64,000 nt of DNA from Thalassospira mesophila (GCF_002115755.1 NZ_JFKA01000003.1:372001-436000); one strand, 5' to 3'. Shown: positions 38,028 to 48,148, numbered from the stretch's first letter. Notes: generated from the sequence alone by a model not told the origin. Numbers and translations are program-made.

Positions 38028-38651
38028 CTAGCCGAGCAAGTGGGCGACTTCCGGGGCCAGCAGGTGCCACGCGACGAGCCACACGACAAGTGCGGTTGTG
38101 CCATCAATGATTTTCCAGGTGATGGGGCGGGCCACATAAGGGGCCAGCCATGCCGCCCCCAGGGCAATGCCGAAAAACCATATAAAACTGGCGCTAACAG
38201 CCCCAAGGGCGAAATACAGGCGTTCATCCGCCGGGTACTGGCCGCCAATGCCGCCCAGCATCACCACCGTATCAAGATAAACATGCGGATTTAGCAGGGT
38301 AACAGCCAGTGTTGTTGACAGCACAGCTTTCCAGCCATGGGTTTTCAGGTTTGTTTCTGACAGGGCTTCGGTTTTAAACAGACGACGACACGCGCCAATG
38401 CCATACCAGATCAAAAACGCCCCGCCGCCCCAGGCCGCAATTTGGGTAAGCAACGGATAACGGGCAACCAGCGTGCCCAGCCCGGCAACCCCCGCAACAA
38501 TTAAAATAGCATCACACAGAGCACAGACCAGCGCCACCATCGCAGGGTATTGGCGGCGAAGGCCTTGTCCCAGTACAAAGGCGTTTTGGGCGCCAATGGC
38601 CAGAATCAACCCGCCACTTAATCCAAATCCGGTTGCAAATGTCAGTAGCAT
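38028..38651 (-). CDS. LysE/ArgO-family basic amino acid exporter
   Basis: A 207-residue inner-membrane exporter with five to six hydrophobic segments. FGLSGGLILAIGAQNAFVLGQGLRR at the N-terminus and TLLNPHVYLDTVVMLGGIG are the signatures of the LysE/ArgO branch, which exports lysine and arginine. It is divergent from an ArgP/LysG-type regulator 112 bp away, the same pairing as lysEG in Corynebacterium; the specificity for Lys or Arg is inferred. Confidence 0.92.
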   Translation of the reverse strand: MLLTFATGFGLSGGLILAIGAQNAFVLGQGLRRQYPAMVALVCALCDAILIVAGVAGLGTLVARYPLLTQIAAWGGGAFLIWYGIGACRRLFKTEALSETNLKTHGWKAVLSTTLAVTLLNPHVYLDTVVMLGGIGGQYPADERLYFALGAVSASFIWFFGIALGAAWLAPYVARPITWKIIDGTTALVVWLVAWHLLAPEVAHLLG

Positions 38652-38763
38652 GCCTGCGATCCTTTGCTTTGTAATAGTCGATATGCAGGCATGGTCATAA
38701 CAATTTTGGAAAATAAGAAAATCGAATTATACTGATGTAGCATAAGGAAAATTGATAATAGCG

Positions 38764-39690
38764 ATGATTGATTACAAATTGCTGGAAGCCTGCGCGGAGG
38801 TGATCCGCCATGGCAGTTTCGAGAAGGCGGCGCGCGCCCTTGGCCTGACACAATCGGCAATTTCACAACGGGTAAAGTTGCTGGAAGATCGTATCGGGCA
38901 GCCGTTAATCATGCGCACAAAGCCGATTGCGCCAACCCAGCCCGGTGAACGCCTGTTGCAGCATTATCAGCGTGTGCGCCTGCTTGAGCAGGAATTGCGC
39001 GACGATGTTCCCGATCTGATCGAGGGGGCCGGGTTTGGGCATATTGCTTTGGCTGTCAATGCCGACAGTTTGGCGACTTGGTTTACGAATGTGCCCAAAA
39101 AACTGTTTGATGAATTAGGCTTGCTGGTTGATATAAAAGTAGAAGATGAGGTTTTAACCCATCAATCCTTGCAAAGCGGTCGGGTTTTGGGGGCGGTCAG
39201 CACCCGGGAAATTCCGGTGCAGGGATGCAAGGTGCGGTCTTTGGGGGCGATGCGCTATATCATGGTGGTCGCGCCGGAATTTGCCGCAAAATATTTTCCG
39301 GGCGGGGTGGATGCCGATGCATTACGCCGGTGCCCGGCGGTTAATTTTTCCGAGCATGATGAATTGCAAAACCAGTTTTTCCATCGTTTTTTCGGCGTTA
39401 ACCCCGGCGAATTTCCGGCCCACACCATGCCCAGTTCACAAGGGTTTGTGACTATGGCCGAACAGGGCATTGCCTATGCCGTGGTCGAGGAACATCAGGC
39501 GGCACCGGGGCTGGCGGCGGGGCGGCTGGTGCAGCCTTGTGCCCATGTCATTGAAAGGGCGTTATTTTGGCATCACTGGAATATGGAAAGTCGTTTATTA
39601 TCGCGCGTGAACGACATTGTGCGCGATGAAGCGCGGCAGTTTTTGCCACGGGTCGGAAAAAACGCACATAATATTGGAAAACATCAATAA
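38764..39690 (+). CDS. LysR-type regulator, ArgP/LysG type
   Basis: A 308-residue LysR-family activator. The winged helix is LLEACAEVIRHGSFEKAARALGLTQSAISQRVKLLEDRIG, and the effector domain contains NADSLATWF and SLGAMRYIMVVAP, typical of ArgP/LysG proteins that sense lysine or arginine. The AT-rich 112-bp gap to the exporter gene is the probable binding region. The ATG at 38764 is preferred to the upstream TTG (38752). Confidence 0.92.
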   Translation: MIDYKLLEACAEVIRHGSFEKAARALGLTQSAISQRVKLLEDRIGQPLIMRTKPIAPTQPGERLLQHYQRVRLLEQELRDDVPDLIEGAGFGHIALAVNADSLATWFTNVPKKLFDELGLLVDIKVEDEVLTHQSLQSGRVLGAVSTREIPVQGCKVRSLGAMRYIMVVAPEFAAKYFPGGVDADALRRCPAVNFSEHDELQNQFFHRFFGVNPGEFPAHTMPSSQGFVTMAEQGIAYAVVEEHQAAPGLAAGRLVQPCAHVIERALFWHHWNMESRLLSRVNDIVRDEARQFLPRVGKNAHNIGKHQ

Positions 39691-39816
39691 AAATATCAAC
39701 TTGCCCGGAACCAATGCTTGCGGACACCGTTTGACAGTGAGGGGTTTTTGCGTCTTACTTCATTGGTTCATCAGGGATAACCGGTGTTTCCTTTTACAGC
39801 AGAGAGTAAATCTTAC

Positions 39817-41088
39817 ATGTCGCCTCGGTTGGTCGCCTGTGATCATTGTGATTACCTCCATACCGAAGAAGAAATTCCGCCGGGCCATGTTGCCCGGTGT
39901 GTGCGCTGTGGATCCCCTTTGTACCAAAGTCAGAATAACAGTATCGAACGCTCGCTGGCCTTTGCCTTTACCGCACTGATGTTGTTCATTCTTGCCAATT
40001 CATTCCCGATTTTGCAGTTCAGCATGGAAGGACGCAGCGAAAGCAACACGCTGATATCGGGCGTGCTGACTTTCTGGAATGAAGGTTTCTGGTTTTTGGC
40101 CTTTATGGTCGGGCTGACGTCGATTCTGGCCCCGCTTTTGCTGATTTTGGCCTATATTTATGTGTTGTTGCCATTGCGGTTCGGGCTTGGTTTCCCCGCC
40201 ATTCGCAAGGTCTGGCGGATTTTGGCCATTGCCCGGCCCTGGTCGATGCTTGACGTATTTTTAATCGGGTTGCTGGTGGCCCTGACCAAGCTGAACGACT
40301 TTGCCGATGTGATTGCCGGACCGGCATTTTATGCTGTGTGTATCCTGATCCCGATGTCCCTGTTGATGAGCGCGCAACTTGACCCGCGCGAGGTATGGCA
40401 CCGCTTGGCCCCGCGCGGCTTGAAGTACCCCACCACCGATGATATTGCCGTTTTCGCGCCGTCGCAGGAACGCTGGGTAACGTGTGAGGTCTGTGCGTTT
40501 GTTCTGACCGGCGCGACCGCCCGGCGCGATCATGCCATTTGTCCGTGCTGCGGCGCGCGCGTGCATCACCGTAAACCGGCAAGCTTGTCGCGGGCATGGG
40601 CCTTGCTGATCAGTGCTGCCATTTTTTATATTCCGGCTAACGTGTTTCCGATCATGAGTGTAACCATGCTGGGGCGAACCGAAGCCGACACGATCCTGTC
40701 GGGGGTCGGGGCTTTGATCGAGGCCGGGGAGTGGCCAATTGCGATGGTGGTATTTTGCGCCAGCATTGTAGTGCCGATTTTCAAGCTTGTGGTGCTGAGC
40801 TGGGTTTATATGGCGGCAGGCATGGGAATGGCGGGGCCATTGCGGCAACGCACCCGGATTTATCGCATCACCGAACTGATCGGGCGCTGGTCGATGATTG
40901 ATGTGTTTATGGTATCGATTTTGGCAGCCTTGGTAAAACTGGGTAATATTGCTACCGTTGTGCCGGGGTTTGGTGCCGTGGCCTTTTGTGCCGTGGTTAT
41001 TTTGACAATGTTGTCGGCAATGGCGTTTGATCCGCGCCTGATCTGGGATCGTGCGACACAGAAATTAAAGCAGGGGACGCCATCATGA
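39817..41088 (+). CDS. pqiA: Intermembrane transport protein PqiA
   Basis: A 423-residue inner-membrane protein with two repeats, each a cytoplasmic zinc ribbon (CDHC...CVRC and CEVC...CPCC) followed by a four-segment membrane domain. RPWSMLDVFLIGLLVALTKL and RWSMIDVFMVSILAALVKL mark the two repeats. PqiA anchors the PqiB tunnel that bridges the envelope for lipid transport. A GTG at 39784 in frame is an alternative start. It overlaps pqiB by ATGA. TTGACA at 39731 may be its -35. Confidence 0.95.
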   Translation: MSPRLVACDHCDYLHTEEEIPPGHVARCVRCGSPLYQSQNNSIERSLAFAFTALMLFILANSFPILQFSMEGRSESNTLISGVLTFWNEGFWFLAFMVGLTSILAPLLLILAYIYVLLPLRFGLGFPAIRKVWRILAIARPWSMLDVFLIGLLVALTKLNDFADVIAGPAFYAVCILIPMSLLMSAQLDPREVWHRLAPRGLKYPTTDDIAVFAPSQERWVTCEVCAFVLTGATARRDHAICPCCGARVHHRKPASLSRAWALLISAAIFYIPANVFPIMSVTMLGRTEADTILSGVGALIEAGEWPIAMVVFCASIVVPIFKLVVLSWVYMAAGMGMAGPLRQRTRIYRITELIGRWSMIDVFMVSILAALVKLGNIATVVPGFGAVAFCAVVILTMLSAMAFDPRLIWDRATQKLKQGTPS

Positions 41089-42764
41089 GCGACGACAACC
41101 AGAATGCGTCACAGCCAGAACCGCAAAAACCGGAAGTCCGGCGCGGTTTGCAGAGCTTGTCGCTGATATGGCTGGTGCCCCTGGTTGCCGTTATGATTGG
41201 TGGTTGGCTGATCTGGCGTGAAGTATCGTCCAAAGGGCCTGAAATTACGGTTACTTTTCAGTCTGCCGAAGGATTGACCCAGGGTAAAACGGCTGTGCGC
41301 TACCGCGATGTCGATGTGGGTATGGTCAAAAAAATTGATCTGTCTGACGATTTCGACAAGGTTGTTTTGACGTTGGAAATGAATGCCGATGTTGAACAAT
41401 ATCTGACCGAAAAAACCAAATTCTGGGTGGTGCGGCCCCGGGTGTCGTCACGCGGTATATCGGGCCTCGAAACCATTGTGACGGGTGCTTATATTGAAAT
41501 TGTACCCAGCGAAAAGGGCAAGCCTGCGACTGAATTTGTCGGGTCCGAAGAACCGCAATTTGTGGCTGATGGCAGCGAGGGAACGCGTTTTGTTCTGACG
41601 GCTGACGATCTGGGATCGATCAATTCAGGGGCACCGATTTTGCTGCGGGGGGTTTCCGTAGGCGAGGTGCTTGACACCTCGCTTGATGCATCGGCCAAAA
41701 AGGTATCGATCCCGATTTACATTAAATCGCCCTATGACAAGCTGGTTACCAATGACAGCCGTTTTTGGGATTCAAGCGGTGTTAGTGTCGATCTGAATGC
41801 GCAGGGGGTTTCAGTGCGTGCGCAATCGATCCGCTCGGTTATTCAGGGTGGCATTAATTTCATGACGCCCGAAGGCAACGAAAAAGCCAGTCCGGCACAA
41901 TCCAATACTGTTTTCAATCTCTATAAAAACCGCAAACAGGCCGAAAGTCTGGTGCAGGGTATTACCCAGAAATTCATGCTGTATTTTGATGGCTCGATCC
42001 GGGGGCTTGTTGCCGATGCGCCGGTCGAGTTCCGCGGTATTCGGATCGGGACGGTTGACAGTGTCAATCTGGAATATCTGAGTGACAAGGGGATGTTCCG
42101 CGCACCGGTGCAAATTACAATCGAGCCCGAGCGTATTCGCACGGTCGGCGCAAAGCCGCAAACCGCCGAAGAATACAAACAGGTTATGGTGCAACTGGTG
42201 AAGAACGGTTTGCGCGCCCGCCTGAAAACCAGCAGCTTCCTGACTGGTCAGCTTTATGTTGATCTTGATATGTATCCGCTGGCACCGGCTCGTTATCTTG
42301 GTGATGAAGCGGGCAAGATCGACGAATTGCCAACCCTGCCCAACCAGATCGACGAAATCGCAGATTCCCTGCAATCCCTGTTGGCCAAGGTTGAAACCAT
42401 CCCGATTGAACAAATTGGCATGCGGGTTCTGGGGACGGTCGAAGGTATGGAAAACCTTGTGACATCGCCTGAACTGCAAAAAAGCATGGAAAGCATTCAG
42501 GAAGCCAGCAACGGCATTAATCAGCTGGTGTCGCATCTTGATAGCAGTGTTTTGCCTGCAACGCGTGAGGCGCTTGATGAAGCCCGCAAAACCATGACTG
42601 ATCTTCGCGATATGACAGCACCAAATTCGCCGGTTCGTTATAACCTTGAAGAATCGCTCAAGGAAATTTCATCAGCGGCCCGGTCGGTTCGAACCTTGAC
42701 CGACTATCTTGAACAAAATCCCAACGCCCTGATTTTGGGCAAATCGGGCAACCGGGAGGAATAA
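41085..42764 (+). CDS. pqiB: Intermembrane transport protein PqiB (MCE domains)
   Basis: A 559-residue protein with one N-terminal membrane anchor (LSLIWLVPLVAVMIGGWLIWRE, near residues 25-46) and three MCE domains in the periplasm, beginning at GPEITVTFQSAEGL, FVLTADDLGSINSGAPI and KFMLYFDGSIRGLVADAPVEF. A C-terminal helical part (from about 440) forms the needle-like tunnel in E. coli PqiB. It is the middle gene of pqiABC. Confidence 0.95.
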   Translation: MSDDNQNASQPEPQKPEVRRGLQSLSLIWLVPLVAVMIGGWLIWREVSSKGPEITVTFQSAEGLTQGKTAVRYRDVDVGMVKKIDLSDDFDKVVLTLEMNADVEQYLTEKTKFWVVRPRVSSRGISGLETIVTGAYIEIVPSEKGKPATEFVGSEEPQFVADGSEGTRFVLTADDLGSINSGAPILLRGVSVGEVLDTSLDASAKKVSIPIYIKSPYDKLVTNDSRFWDSSGVSVDLNAQGVSVRAQSIRSVIQGGINFMTPEGNEKASPAQSNTVFNLYKNRKQAESLVQGITQKFMLYFDGSIRGLVADAPVEFRGIRIGTVDSVNLEYLSDKGMFRAPVQITIEPERIRTVGAKPQTAEEYKQVMVQLVKNGLRARLKTSSFLTGQLYVDLDMYPLAPARYLGDEAGKIDELPTLPNQIDEIADSLQSLLAKVETIPIEQIGMRVLGTVEGMENLVTSPELQKSMESIQEASNGINQLVSHLDSSVLPATREALDEARKTMTDLRDMTAPNSPVRYNLEESLKEISSAARSVRTLTDYLEQNPNALILGKSGNREE

Positions 42765-42767
42765 CAC

Positions 42768-43430
42768 ATGTCCGCAGTAACTTTCCTGCATTCCCTGACC
42801 CGGCATTCCAAAACGGTGTCATCCCGGTTCTGGCCGCAAGGGCATATCCGAAAAGCCGGACTGGCCTTGACGGTGGCGTCGGTGGTTGTCCTGGCCGCAT
42901 GCAGCGTTACGCCCAAGGGGCGATATTTTGTGTTATCCCCGGTAACCACACAGCATCCTGTGCAGTCCGGGGTTGTGAAAGCCGTTCTGGGTATTGGGCC
43001 GATTGTGTTTCCCAGCCATCTGGACCGGGCACAACTGGTGCTGCGCACCGGCCAGAACGAACTTTATCTGCGCGAAAATGATAAATGGGCCGAGCCGTTA
43101 AATGAAACGGCCCGGCGGGTGTTAATGCAGGACCTGCAAGACCGCTTGTCGCCCAAACGCATGGAAGCGTTTCCCTGGAACAGCCGGGATGGTGTGAACT
43201 GGCAGATTGCGGTTGATATTGATAATTTTGAAGCCCAGCCGGATCGAACCGTGCGCCTGAACGCCCAATGGAAAATTATTGATTTTTCAAGTGGCGCTAT
43301 TGTCTTGTCCAACCGCTTTGATCAGCGGCTTAAACCGGCCTCGGCAGACAGTGCCGATATTGTCGCCACCATGAGCCTGCTTCTTGGACATTTTGCCGAC
43401 GATATTTCAGGTGCCTTTAATCAATCCTGA
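42768..43430 (+). CDS. pqiC: PqiC-type outer-membrane lipoprotein
   Basis: A 220-residue lipoprotein. A hydrophobic segment ends in the lipobox VLAACS (Cys45), and the mature part has the DUF330/ABC-auxiliary fold (GRYFVLSPV...VLGIGPIVFPSHLDRAQLVLRTGQNEL). PqiC docks the PqiB needle to the outer membrane. The N-region before the signal core is unusually long (about 28 residues). It starts three bases after pqiB. Confidence 0.93.
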   Translation: MSAVTFLHSLTRHSKTVSSRFWPQGHIRKAGLALTVASVVVLAACSVTPKGRYFVLSPVTTQHPVQSGVVKAVLGIGPIVFPSHLDRAQLVLRTGQNELYLRENDKWAEPLNETARRVLMQDLQDRLSPKRMEAFPWNSRDGVNWQIAVDIDNFEAQPDRTVRLNAQWKIIDFSSGAIVLSNRFDQRLKPASADSADIVATMSLLLGHFADDISGAFNQS

Positions 43431-43785
43431 TCGCGGGGAGGACGATGGGGAATGTGGCTTTGTGCGCGTCGCACTGTTTTCGCGCCATGATTGTGGCCCG
43501 GAACGCCGTTTTGGCTGTGTGATGTGTATTTTTAGGGGCTTGCGGATAAAGTTTTTCAACTTCGAAAAACATGTTTGAAATCATAAACTAACAACCAAAC
43601 CAGGCATAAAACCAGCCGTTTGGATGATGTTGCGCCGGCAACGGGTGGTGACGCTCTATTGTTTTCCGCTAATCTATCGATTATCCTGTTCTTAAGAGGG
43701 AACATACCCTTGGTTTGGGACATGCAGCTGCTGCTTTCCGCGGTTATTCGCCGATACAGGTAGTTTTGGGGAGCCAGGTTGCATT
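43431..43785. other. Intergenic region after pqiC
   Basis: A 355-bp stretch, partly AT-rich around 43560-43620, that presumably holds the promoter for the 565-residue gene. I see no clear terminator, repeat or supported ORF. Confidence 0.4.
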
Positions 43786-45483
43786 ATGCCGGTAACAACA
43801 GCTTATACGTACGAAGTACGTGTCAAGCGGGGTGATCGATGGATCATTCACGCAACATATGATGTCGAAAAAGAGGCCCAGATAGAAGCGGAATCCGTTT
43901 TGCGGGGCAAAGTGTCTGCGGTACGGATCGTTCGTGACTGGGAACGTGAAGATGGCCGACATATAGAAAAGGTTCTTCTTGAAAAAGAAGGTCAGGGTGA
44001 TGGCGGCGACGAACCGGTTCGGGTAACCCCGATCGAGGATGCCGCGCTGTGCGAGACTGACGAGGACCTGCTGGGGGTCGAAAGCCGTTCAACCATAAAC
44101 CGGTTGCTGCGCAAGTATTTCGAACAGGAAGTCCTGACCCCGACCGAGGTAATGTATAATTACAAAAACCTTCGGAAGCTGATGTATCATGACACCTTGT
44201 TGCCCAGTGCGGTTGACCGGGTTGCCACGATCCATTCGCGCACGACCGAAGGAAACCATATCGAGGCGGCAAGCAAGCTGCATCGGGCGATTGATACGCT
44301 GGCGGCACGCGCACGGCAGGTCGAAAAATATGACCTGCCGCAATTCGAAGATGCCACCATTGCCGAAGTCCGCCGCGAAATCAGACAGCTGCGCCTGGCC
44401 GAGGATACCGATTTCCTGACCATGGTGGCGTTAACCCGTCATTTGTCGTCGTCGCGAAGCTGGATCGGCAAGCTTGACTTTGCCCTTAAAGTTAAAGGCG
44501 ACCCCAAGGACAACCGGGCACGCGCCATGGTTGACGATGTGGTCGCCGATATTCTGGGCTCGCCGGTTGCATTAAAGGATTTGCTGGGGCCGTCGCGTAA
44601 TTTTGGCGAGGCGGTTTTACTGCATATTGATTTGGCGCTGGGCAAGGCACGCGGCAACCGCGGAGCAGCACAGGATGTTCTTGATTTGTTAAACCCGCTA
44701 TTTGCGGCAGGCCTGATGCCAAAGGCGCAGTTTGTTCTGTTCGATTATATTGCCCGCGAACTTAAAAGCCCCAATAGCCTGTCGCGATCAGAGGAAGACG
44801 CTAATCCGCTTGTCGAGATACTCGACCGGTTGCTGAATGCAGATGGCGTTGTTTTTGGTCAGCCAATGGTGGAAGCACTGGTCGAGCGCGGTGCCCGTGT
44901 GCGCAATGTCGGCGGCAGCCGTGCCTTTGGGGAAGGTGTTGACGAAATTGCGACGAACCTGGCGCCGGGCTGGCGGCGTTTGGCATTTTTGGCAGACGTC
45001 ACCAAATGCGAACGTGCGGGTGAAATTGAAGGCGAACTGGCCGAGCTAACCCGTAAAACGGTTGCCGACATGCGTGGGCTGCGGGCCTTTTGCGGGATGC
45101 AGGCCAAGCCGCGTGAAAAAATGGCGATGGTTACGCGGATGCACGAAAATGTCAGCCGGTCTAATTTCGTCGAGGATTTAAAGCATCATCTTAGCGAACG
45201 GCTTGATAATGGCCTGGCCGATTATCTGATACGGGAAAAGGTGATCGAGCGTATTGATAACCCTGATCTGCATCTGCGCCAGCGTGCCTATATGCTGGTT
45301 AAATTTTGTTCCAGCGGTGTGTTGATCGAGGGCAAATCGGCAACAATGGCCCGCAAGCGTGTGGTTGGTTATTTACGCCAACCCAATTTCACCGATCATC
45401 TTGTTGATGATTTGCAGGATTCCGGTGAAAAAGAAGGAACCTTGCGCGATTTTTATGCGCTGCTACAACGCAGCGGATTTTAG
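43786..45483 (+). CDS. Conserved-looking protein of unknown function, 565 residues
   Basis: I do not recognise the family. The N-terminal 60 residues (YEVRVKRGDRWIIHATYDVEKEAQIEAESVL and a following strand, read in short blocks) look like a small alpha/beta domain. The remainder is largely helical, charged and soluble, with Arg- and Leu-rich repeats but no known catalytic motif, signal peptide or membrane segment. Codon use matches the surrounding chromosome, so it is a resident gene. It is monocistronic with a strong terminator. The region resembles a scaffold or signalling protein more than an enzyme, but this is only an impression. Confidence 0.85.
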   Translation: MPVTTAYTYEVRVKRGDRWIIHATYDVEKEAQIEAESVLRGKVSAVRIVRDWEREDGRHIEKVLLEKEGQGDGGDEPVRVTPIEDAALCETDEDLLGVESRSTINRLLRKYFEQEVLTPTEVMYNYKNLRKLMYHDTLLPSAVDRVATIHSRTTEGNHIEAASKLHRAIDTLAARARQVEKYDLPQFEDATIAEVRREIRQLRLAEDTDFLTMVALTRHLSSSRSWIGKLDFALKVKGDPKDNRARAMVDDVVADILGSPVALKDLLGPSRNFGEAVLLHIDLALGKARGNRGAAQDVLDLLNPLFAAGLMPKAQFVLFDYIARELKSPNSLSRSEEDANPLVEILDRLLNADGVVFGQPMVEALVERGARVRNVGGSRAFGEGVDEIATNLAPGWRRLAFLADVTKCERAGEIEGELAELTRKTVADMRGLRAFCGMQAKPREKMAMVTRMHENVSRSNFVEDLKHHLSERLDNGLADYLIREKVIERIDNPDLHLRQRAYMLVKFCSSGVLIEGKSATMARKRVVGYLRQPNFTDHLVDDLQDSGEKEGTLRDFYALLQRSGF

Positions 45484-45519
45484 AGCGGTCGCGCCGTTAA
45501 CAACATAGATTTTGCCTTT

Positions 45520-45554
45520 AAAACGCCTGTGGCTACCAAGCTGCAGGCGTTTTT
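45520..45554 (+). terminator. Rho-independent terminator
   Basis: Ten-bp stem AAAACGCCTG / CAGGCGTTTT with a 14-base loop and a run of five T, just after the 565-residue gene. Confidence 0.85.
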
Positions 45555-45678
45555 GCGTTTGGGCAAGGCGGGTTTTGCTGCGATGAAATGGCATTTTGGC
45601 AAAATTGGTGGGGTGTTTGTCATTGTTGCCAATGCGCCCTTGGGGCAAAATGGCACCATCCATACAGGAGGCTGGCCC

Positions 45679-46713
45679 ATGACAATTCCCGTATTACCCC
45701 ATAAAACGGTGCGCCAAATGGCCTGTTATGCTTTTGACAATGTCATGAGCCTTGATGTCACCGGGCCATTGCAGGTTTTTGCCTCTGCCAACGAAGAACT
45801 GGCGCGCCAGGGCCAGCGGCGAGCGTATGACGTGCTGGTATTTGCCGAGCAATCAGGCCCGGTTCAGACCTCATTCGGGGTCAGGATATTTGCCGATCAG
45901 GCACGCGATGAACTGGATCTGACACAGATCGATACCGTGCTGATCCCCGGTGGAGACGGCATCGACCGGGTGCGCCGTAACCCTGCTGTTGTCAGCTGGT
46001 TTCAGGCGGCCAGCGATGTGGTGCCGCGTGTTGGCTCGGTCTGTTCTGGGGCGTTGGTGCTGGCCGCCGCCGGGATGCTTGATGGCCGGGTGGCAACAAC
46101 GCACTGGTCTCGCTGTGATGAAATGCGCGCGAGCTATCCAGGCATAGGGTTGGTGGAAAACCGGATGCACACCTATGACCCGACCGGTCTTGATGGCGAT
46201 GCGCATATCTTTACATCTGCCGGTGTGACAGCCGGGATTGATTTGGCGCTGGCTTTGCTCGAAGCCGATTGTGGCCGTACCGTTGCCCTGGCTGTGGCGC
46301 GGCGGCTGGTGATGTTTTTAAAACGGCCCGGCGGTCAGGCACAATTTAGCGCCTATCTTACCCCCGCCATTGGGGCATCGGGGCAACTGGCCGGTTTGCT
46401 GGAATGGTTGCCGGCCAATTTGCAGGCAGATTTGTCGCTAGATGCGATGGCAGCCCGCGCCGGGATGTCGCCAAGAACTTTTTCGCGTGTTTTTACCCGC
46501 GATCTGGGCCTGACCCCGGCACGATATGTGGAACGCATTCGGGTGGAAGCCGCACGGGGGCTGTTACAGGCGGGCGATATTTCTATCAGCCAGGTGGCCC
46601 GGTTATGTGGTTTCGGGCACCCTGAAACCTTGCGACGTGCCTTCCATCGTCATTTGTCGATCAGCCCACAGGATTATGCGGAACGGTTCGGGGTAACGGT
46701 TTTACCTGTGTAG
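45679..46713 (+). CDS. GlxA-family transcriptional regulator (DJ-1/PfpI + AraC HTH)
   Basis: A 344-residue regulator. The N-terminal half has the DJ-1/PfpI fold (CYAFDNVMSLDVTGPLQVFA, TVLIPGGDGID, VCSGALVLAAAGMLDGRVATTHW), probably as a ligand sensor. The C-terminal half has two AraC helix-turn-helix motifs (AMAARAGMSPRTFSRVFTRDLG and VARLCGFGHPETLRRAFHR). The start at 45679 has a perfect AGGAGG; the frame opens earlier at 45529 but overlaps the preceding terminator. Confidence 0.92.
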   Translation: MTIPVLPHKTVRQMACYAFDNVMSLDVTGPLQVFASANEELARQGQRRAYDVLVFAEQSGPVQTSFGVRIFADQARDELDLTQIDTVLIPGGDGIDRVRRNPAVVSWFQAASDVVPRVGSVCSGALVLAAAGMLDGRVATTHWSRCDEMRASYPGIGLVENRMHTYDPTGLDGDAHIFTSAGVTAGIDLALALLEADCGRTVALAVARRLVMFLKRPGGQAQFSAYLTPAIGASGQLAGLLEWLPANLQADLSLDAMAARAGMSPRTFSRVFTRDLGLTPARYVERIRVEAARGLLQAGDISISQVARLCGFGHPETLRRAFHRHLSISPQDYAERFGVTVLPV

Positions 46714-46788
46714 TCAGCGGGGCGGGCTGAGCATCCTGATTTTTCCGATTTTTTACAGTCATAAATTCCGTTTTTGAAAGTTGGCGAC

Positions 46789-47973
46789 ATGTTGTTACTG
46801 ACCAATGGGCAGGTGCGCCTGCTTTTTATCGCCCAGGCTTTGTACTGGTTGTGTTCGATGGTGGGCATCACCCTGACATCGCTGGTGGGCGTGCAACTGG
46901 CCCCCTATGCCAGTTTGGCAACCTTGCCATTAGGCTTGCTGGTGCTGGGTAACCTTGGCGGGGTTCATCCCTTGTCCATATTCATGCAACGGCGCGGGCG
47001 TCGGGCCGGTTTGATGGCCGGGGCGTGGTTTGGTGTTGCCGGGGCAAGCATTGCATCATTGGGTGTTTACCTGGGTGACTTTACCATTTTTTGCATTGGT
47101 GCGGTGCCGATTGGCATTTATCAGGCATCGGCGCGCTATTATCGCTATGTCGCACTTGAGGCGGTTGAAAATGCCCATAAGGGCCGGGCGGCGGCCTATG
47201 TTACCGGGGGCGGGGTGCTGGCCGCACTGGTGGCACCTGAACTGGCGGTATGGTCACGCGATGCACTGGTGGTGCCGTTTTTAGGGGCCTATCTGGCCAT
47301 GATTGTGATGGCGGTTGTCGCAATTATTTTGCTGTCGGGCGTGGCACAGGGTGATATTCCCGCCCGCATTCCTAATGGCGGGCAAGTGATGCGCAATTTG
47401 TTAAAGCGCCCCAAAATATTTACCGCCGTGTCCATCAGTGCGATCGGGCAGGGGGTGATGGTGCTGGTGATGACGGCGACGCCACTTGCAATGAAGTTTT
47501 GCGGGTTTGATGTCTCTCAGTCGTCAGAAGTTATTCGCTGGCATTTCATTGGCATGTTTTTGCCCGCCTTTGTTGCCGGGCCGCTGATCGACCGGTTCGG
47601 GGCGCGTAATATCGCCGGTATCGGCAGTGTTATTTTGCTGATAAGTGCCAGTGCAGCCCTGATGGGGCTGGATTTCGGGCACTTCCTGATAAGTTCGCTG
47701 TTGCTTGGTCTGGGCTGGAATTTGATGTTGCTGGCTGGGACAACCTTGCTGGGCGAAGGGCACAATGCGGCTGAACGCGGCCATGCCCAGGCCCTGATGG
47801 AACTGGCAAACGGCATTTTGGGTGCCATTGCATCCTTTGCTGCGGGTGCTTTGATTGTCGGGGCAGGCTGGGATGCTGTGAATGTGGGGATGATGCCGGT
47901 GGTCGTGGTCGGGCTGATCATTTTGCGGTTTCGGGATGGCAAAAACTGCCATCGGCACATTCGTGAAACCTGA
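46789..47973 (+). CDS. MFS transporter
   Basis: A 394-residue membrane protein with about twelve hydrophobic segments of the major facilitator type; LPLGLLVLGNLGGVHPLSIFMQRRGRRAGLM contains the loop 2-3 motif in diverged form. It lies 75 bp after the GlxA-type regulator on the same strand and may be controlled by it. The ATG at 46789 is used rather than the upstream TTG (46774). The substrate is unknown. Confidence 0.82.
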   Translation: MLLLTNGQVRLLFIAQALYWLCSMVGITLTSLVGVQLAPYASLATLPLGLLVLGNLGGVHPLSIFMQRRGRRAGLMAGAWFGVAGASIASLGVYLGDFTIFCIGAVPIGIYQASARYYRYVALEAVENAHKGRAAAYVTGGGVLAALVAPELAVWSRDALVVPFLGAYLAMIVMAVVAIILLSGVAQGDIPARIPNGGQVMRNLLKRPKIFTAVSISAIGQGVMVLVMTATPLAMKFCGFDVSQSSEVIRWHFIGMFLPAFVAGPLIDRFGARNIAGIGSVILLISASAALMGLDFGHFLISSLLLGLGWNLMLLAGTTLLGEGHNAAERGHAQALMELANGILGAIASFAAGALIVGAGWDAVNVGMMPVVVVGLIILRFRDGKNCHRHIRET

Positions 47974-47996
47974 TTGCAGTGTTAAACCAAAAAAGG

Positions 47997-48028
47997 CCCG
48001 CCGGCGTTAACCCGGCGGGTCAGTTTTA
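47997..48028 (+). terminator. Rho-independent terminator
   Basis: Eight-bp stem CCCGCCGG / CCGGCGGG with a 7-base loop followed by TCAGTTTT, 24 bp after the MFS stop. Confidence 0.7.
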
Positions 48029-48121
48029 TGGGGCGCGTGAATACAAGGTGCAACAAACGCCCCGGCGCGATCTAGTGCCCACTGGCGCGGAAAACCGGTT
48101 CCGGGTGCCAGAAATCAGGCA

Positions 48122-48148
48122 ATAAAAAAGCCAGCAATTATGCTGGCT
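48122..48148 (-). terminator. Terminator overlapping the stop codon of the 73-residue gene
   Basis: On the minus strand a perfect 8-bp stem AGCCAGCA / TGCTGGCT with a 4-base loop is followed by TTTTTATT. The stop codon lies in the loop and stem. Confidence 0.85.
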
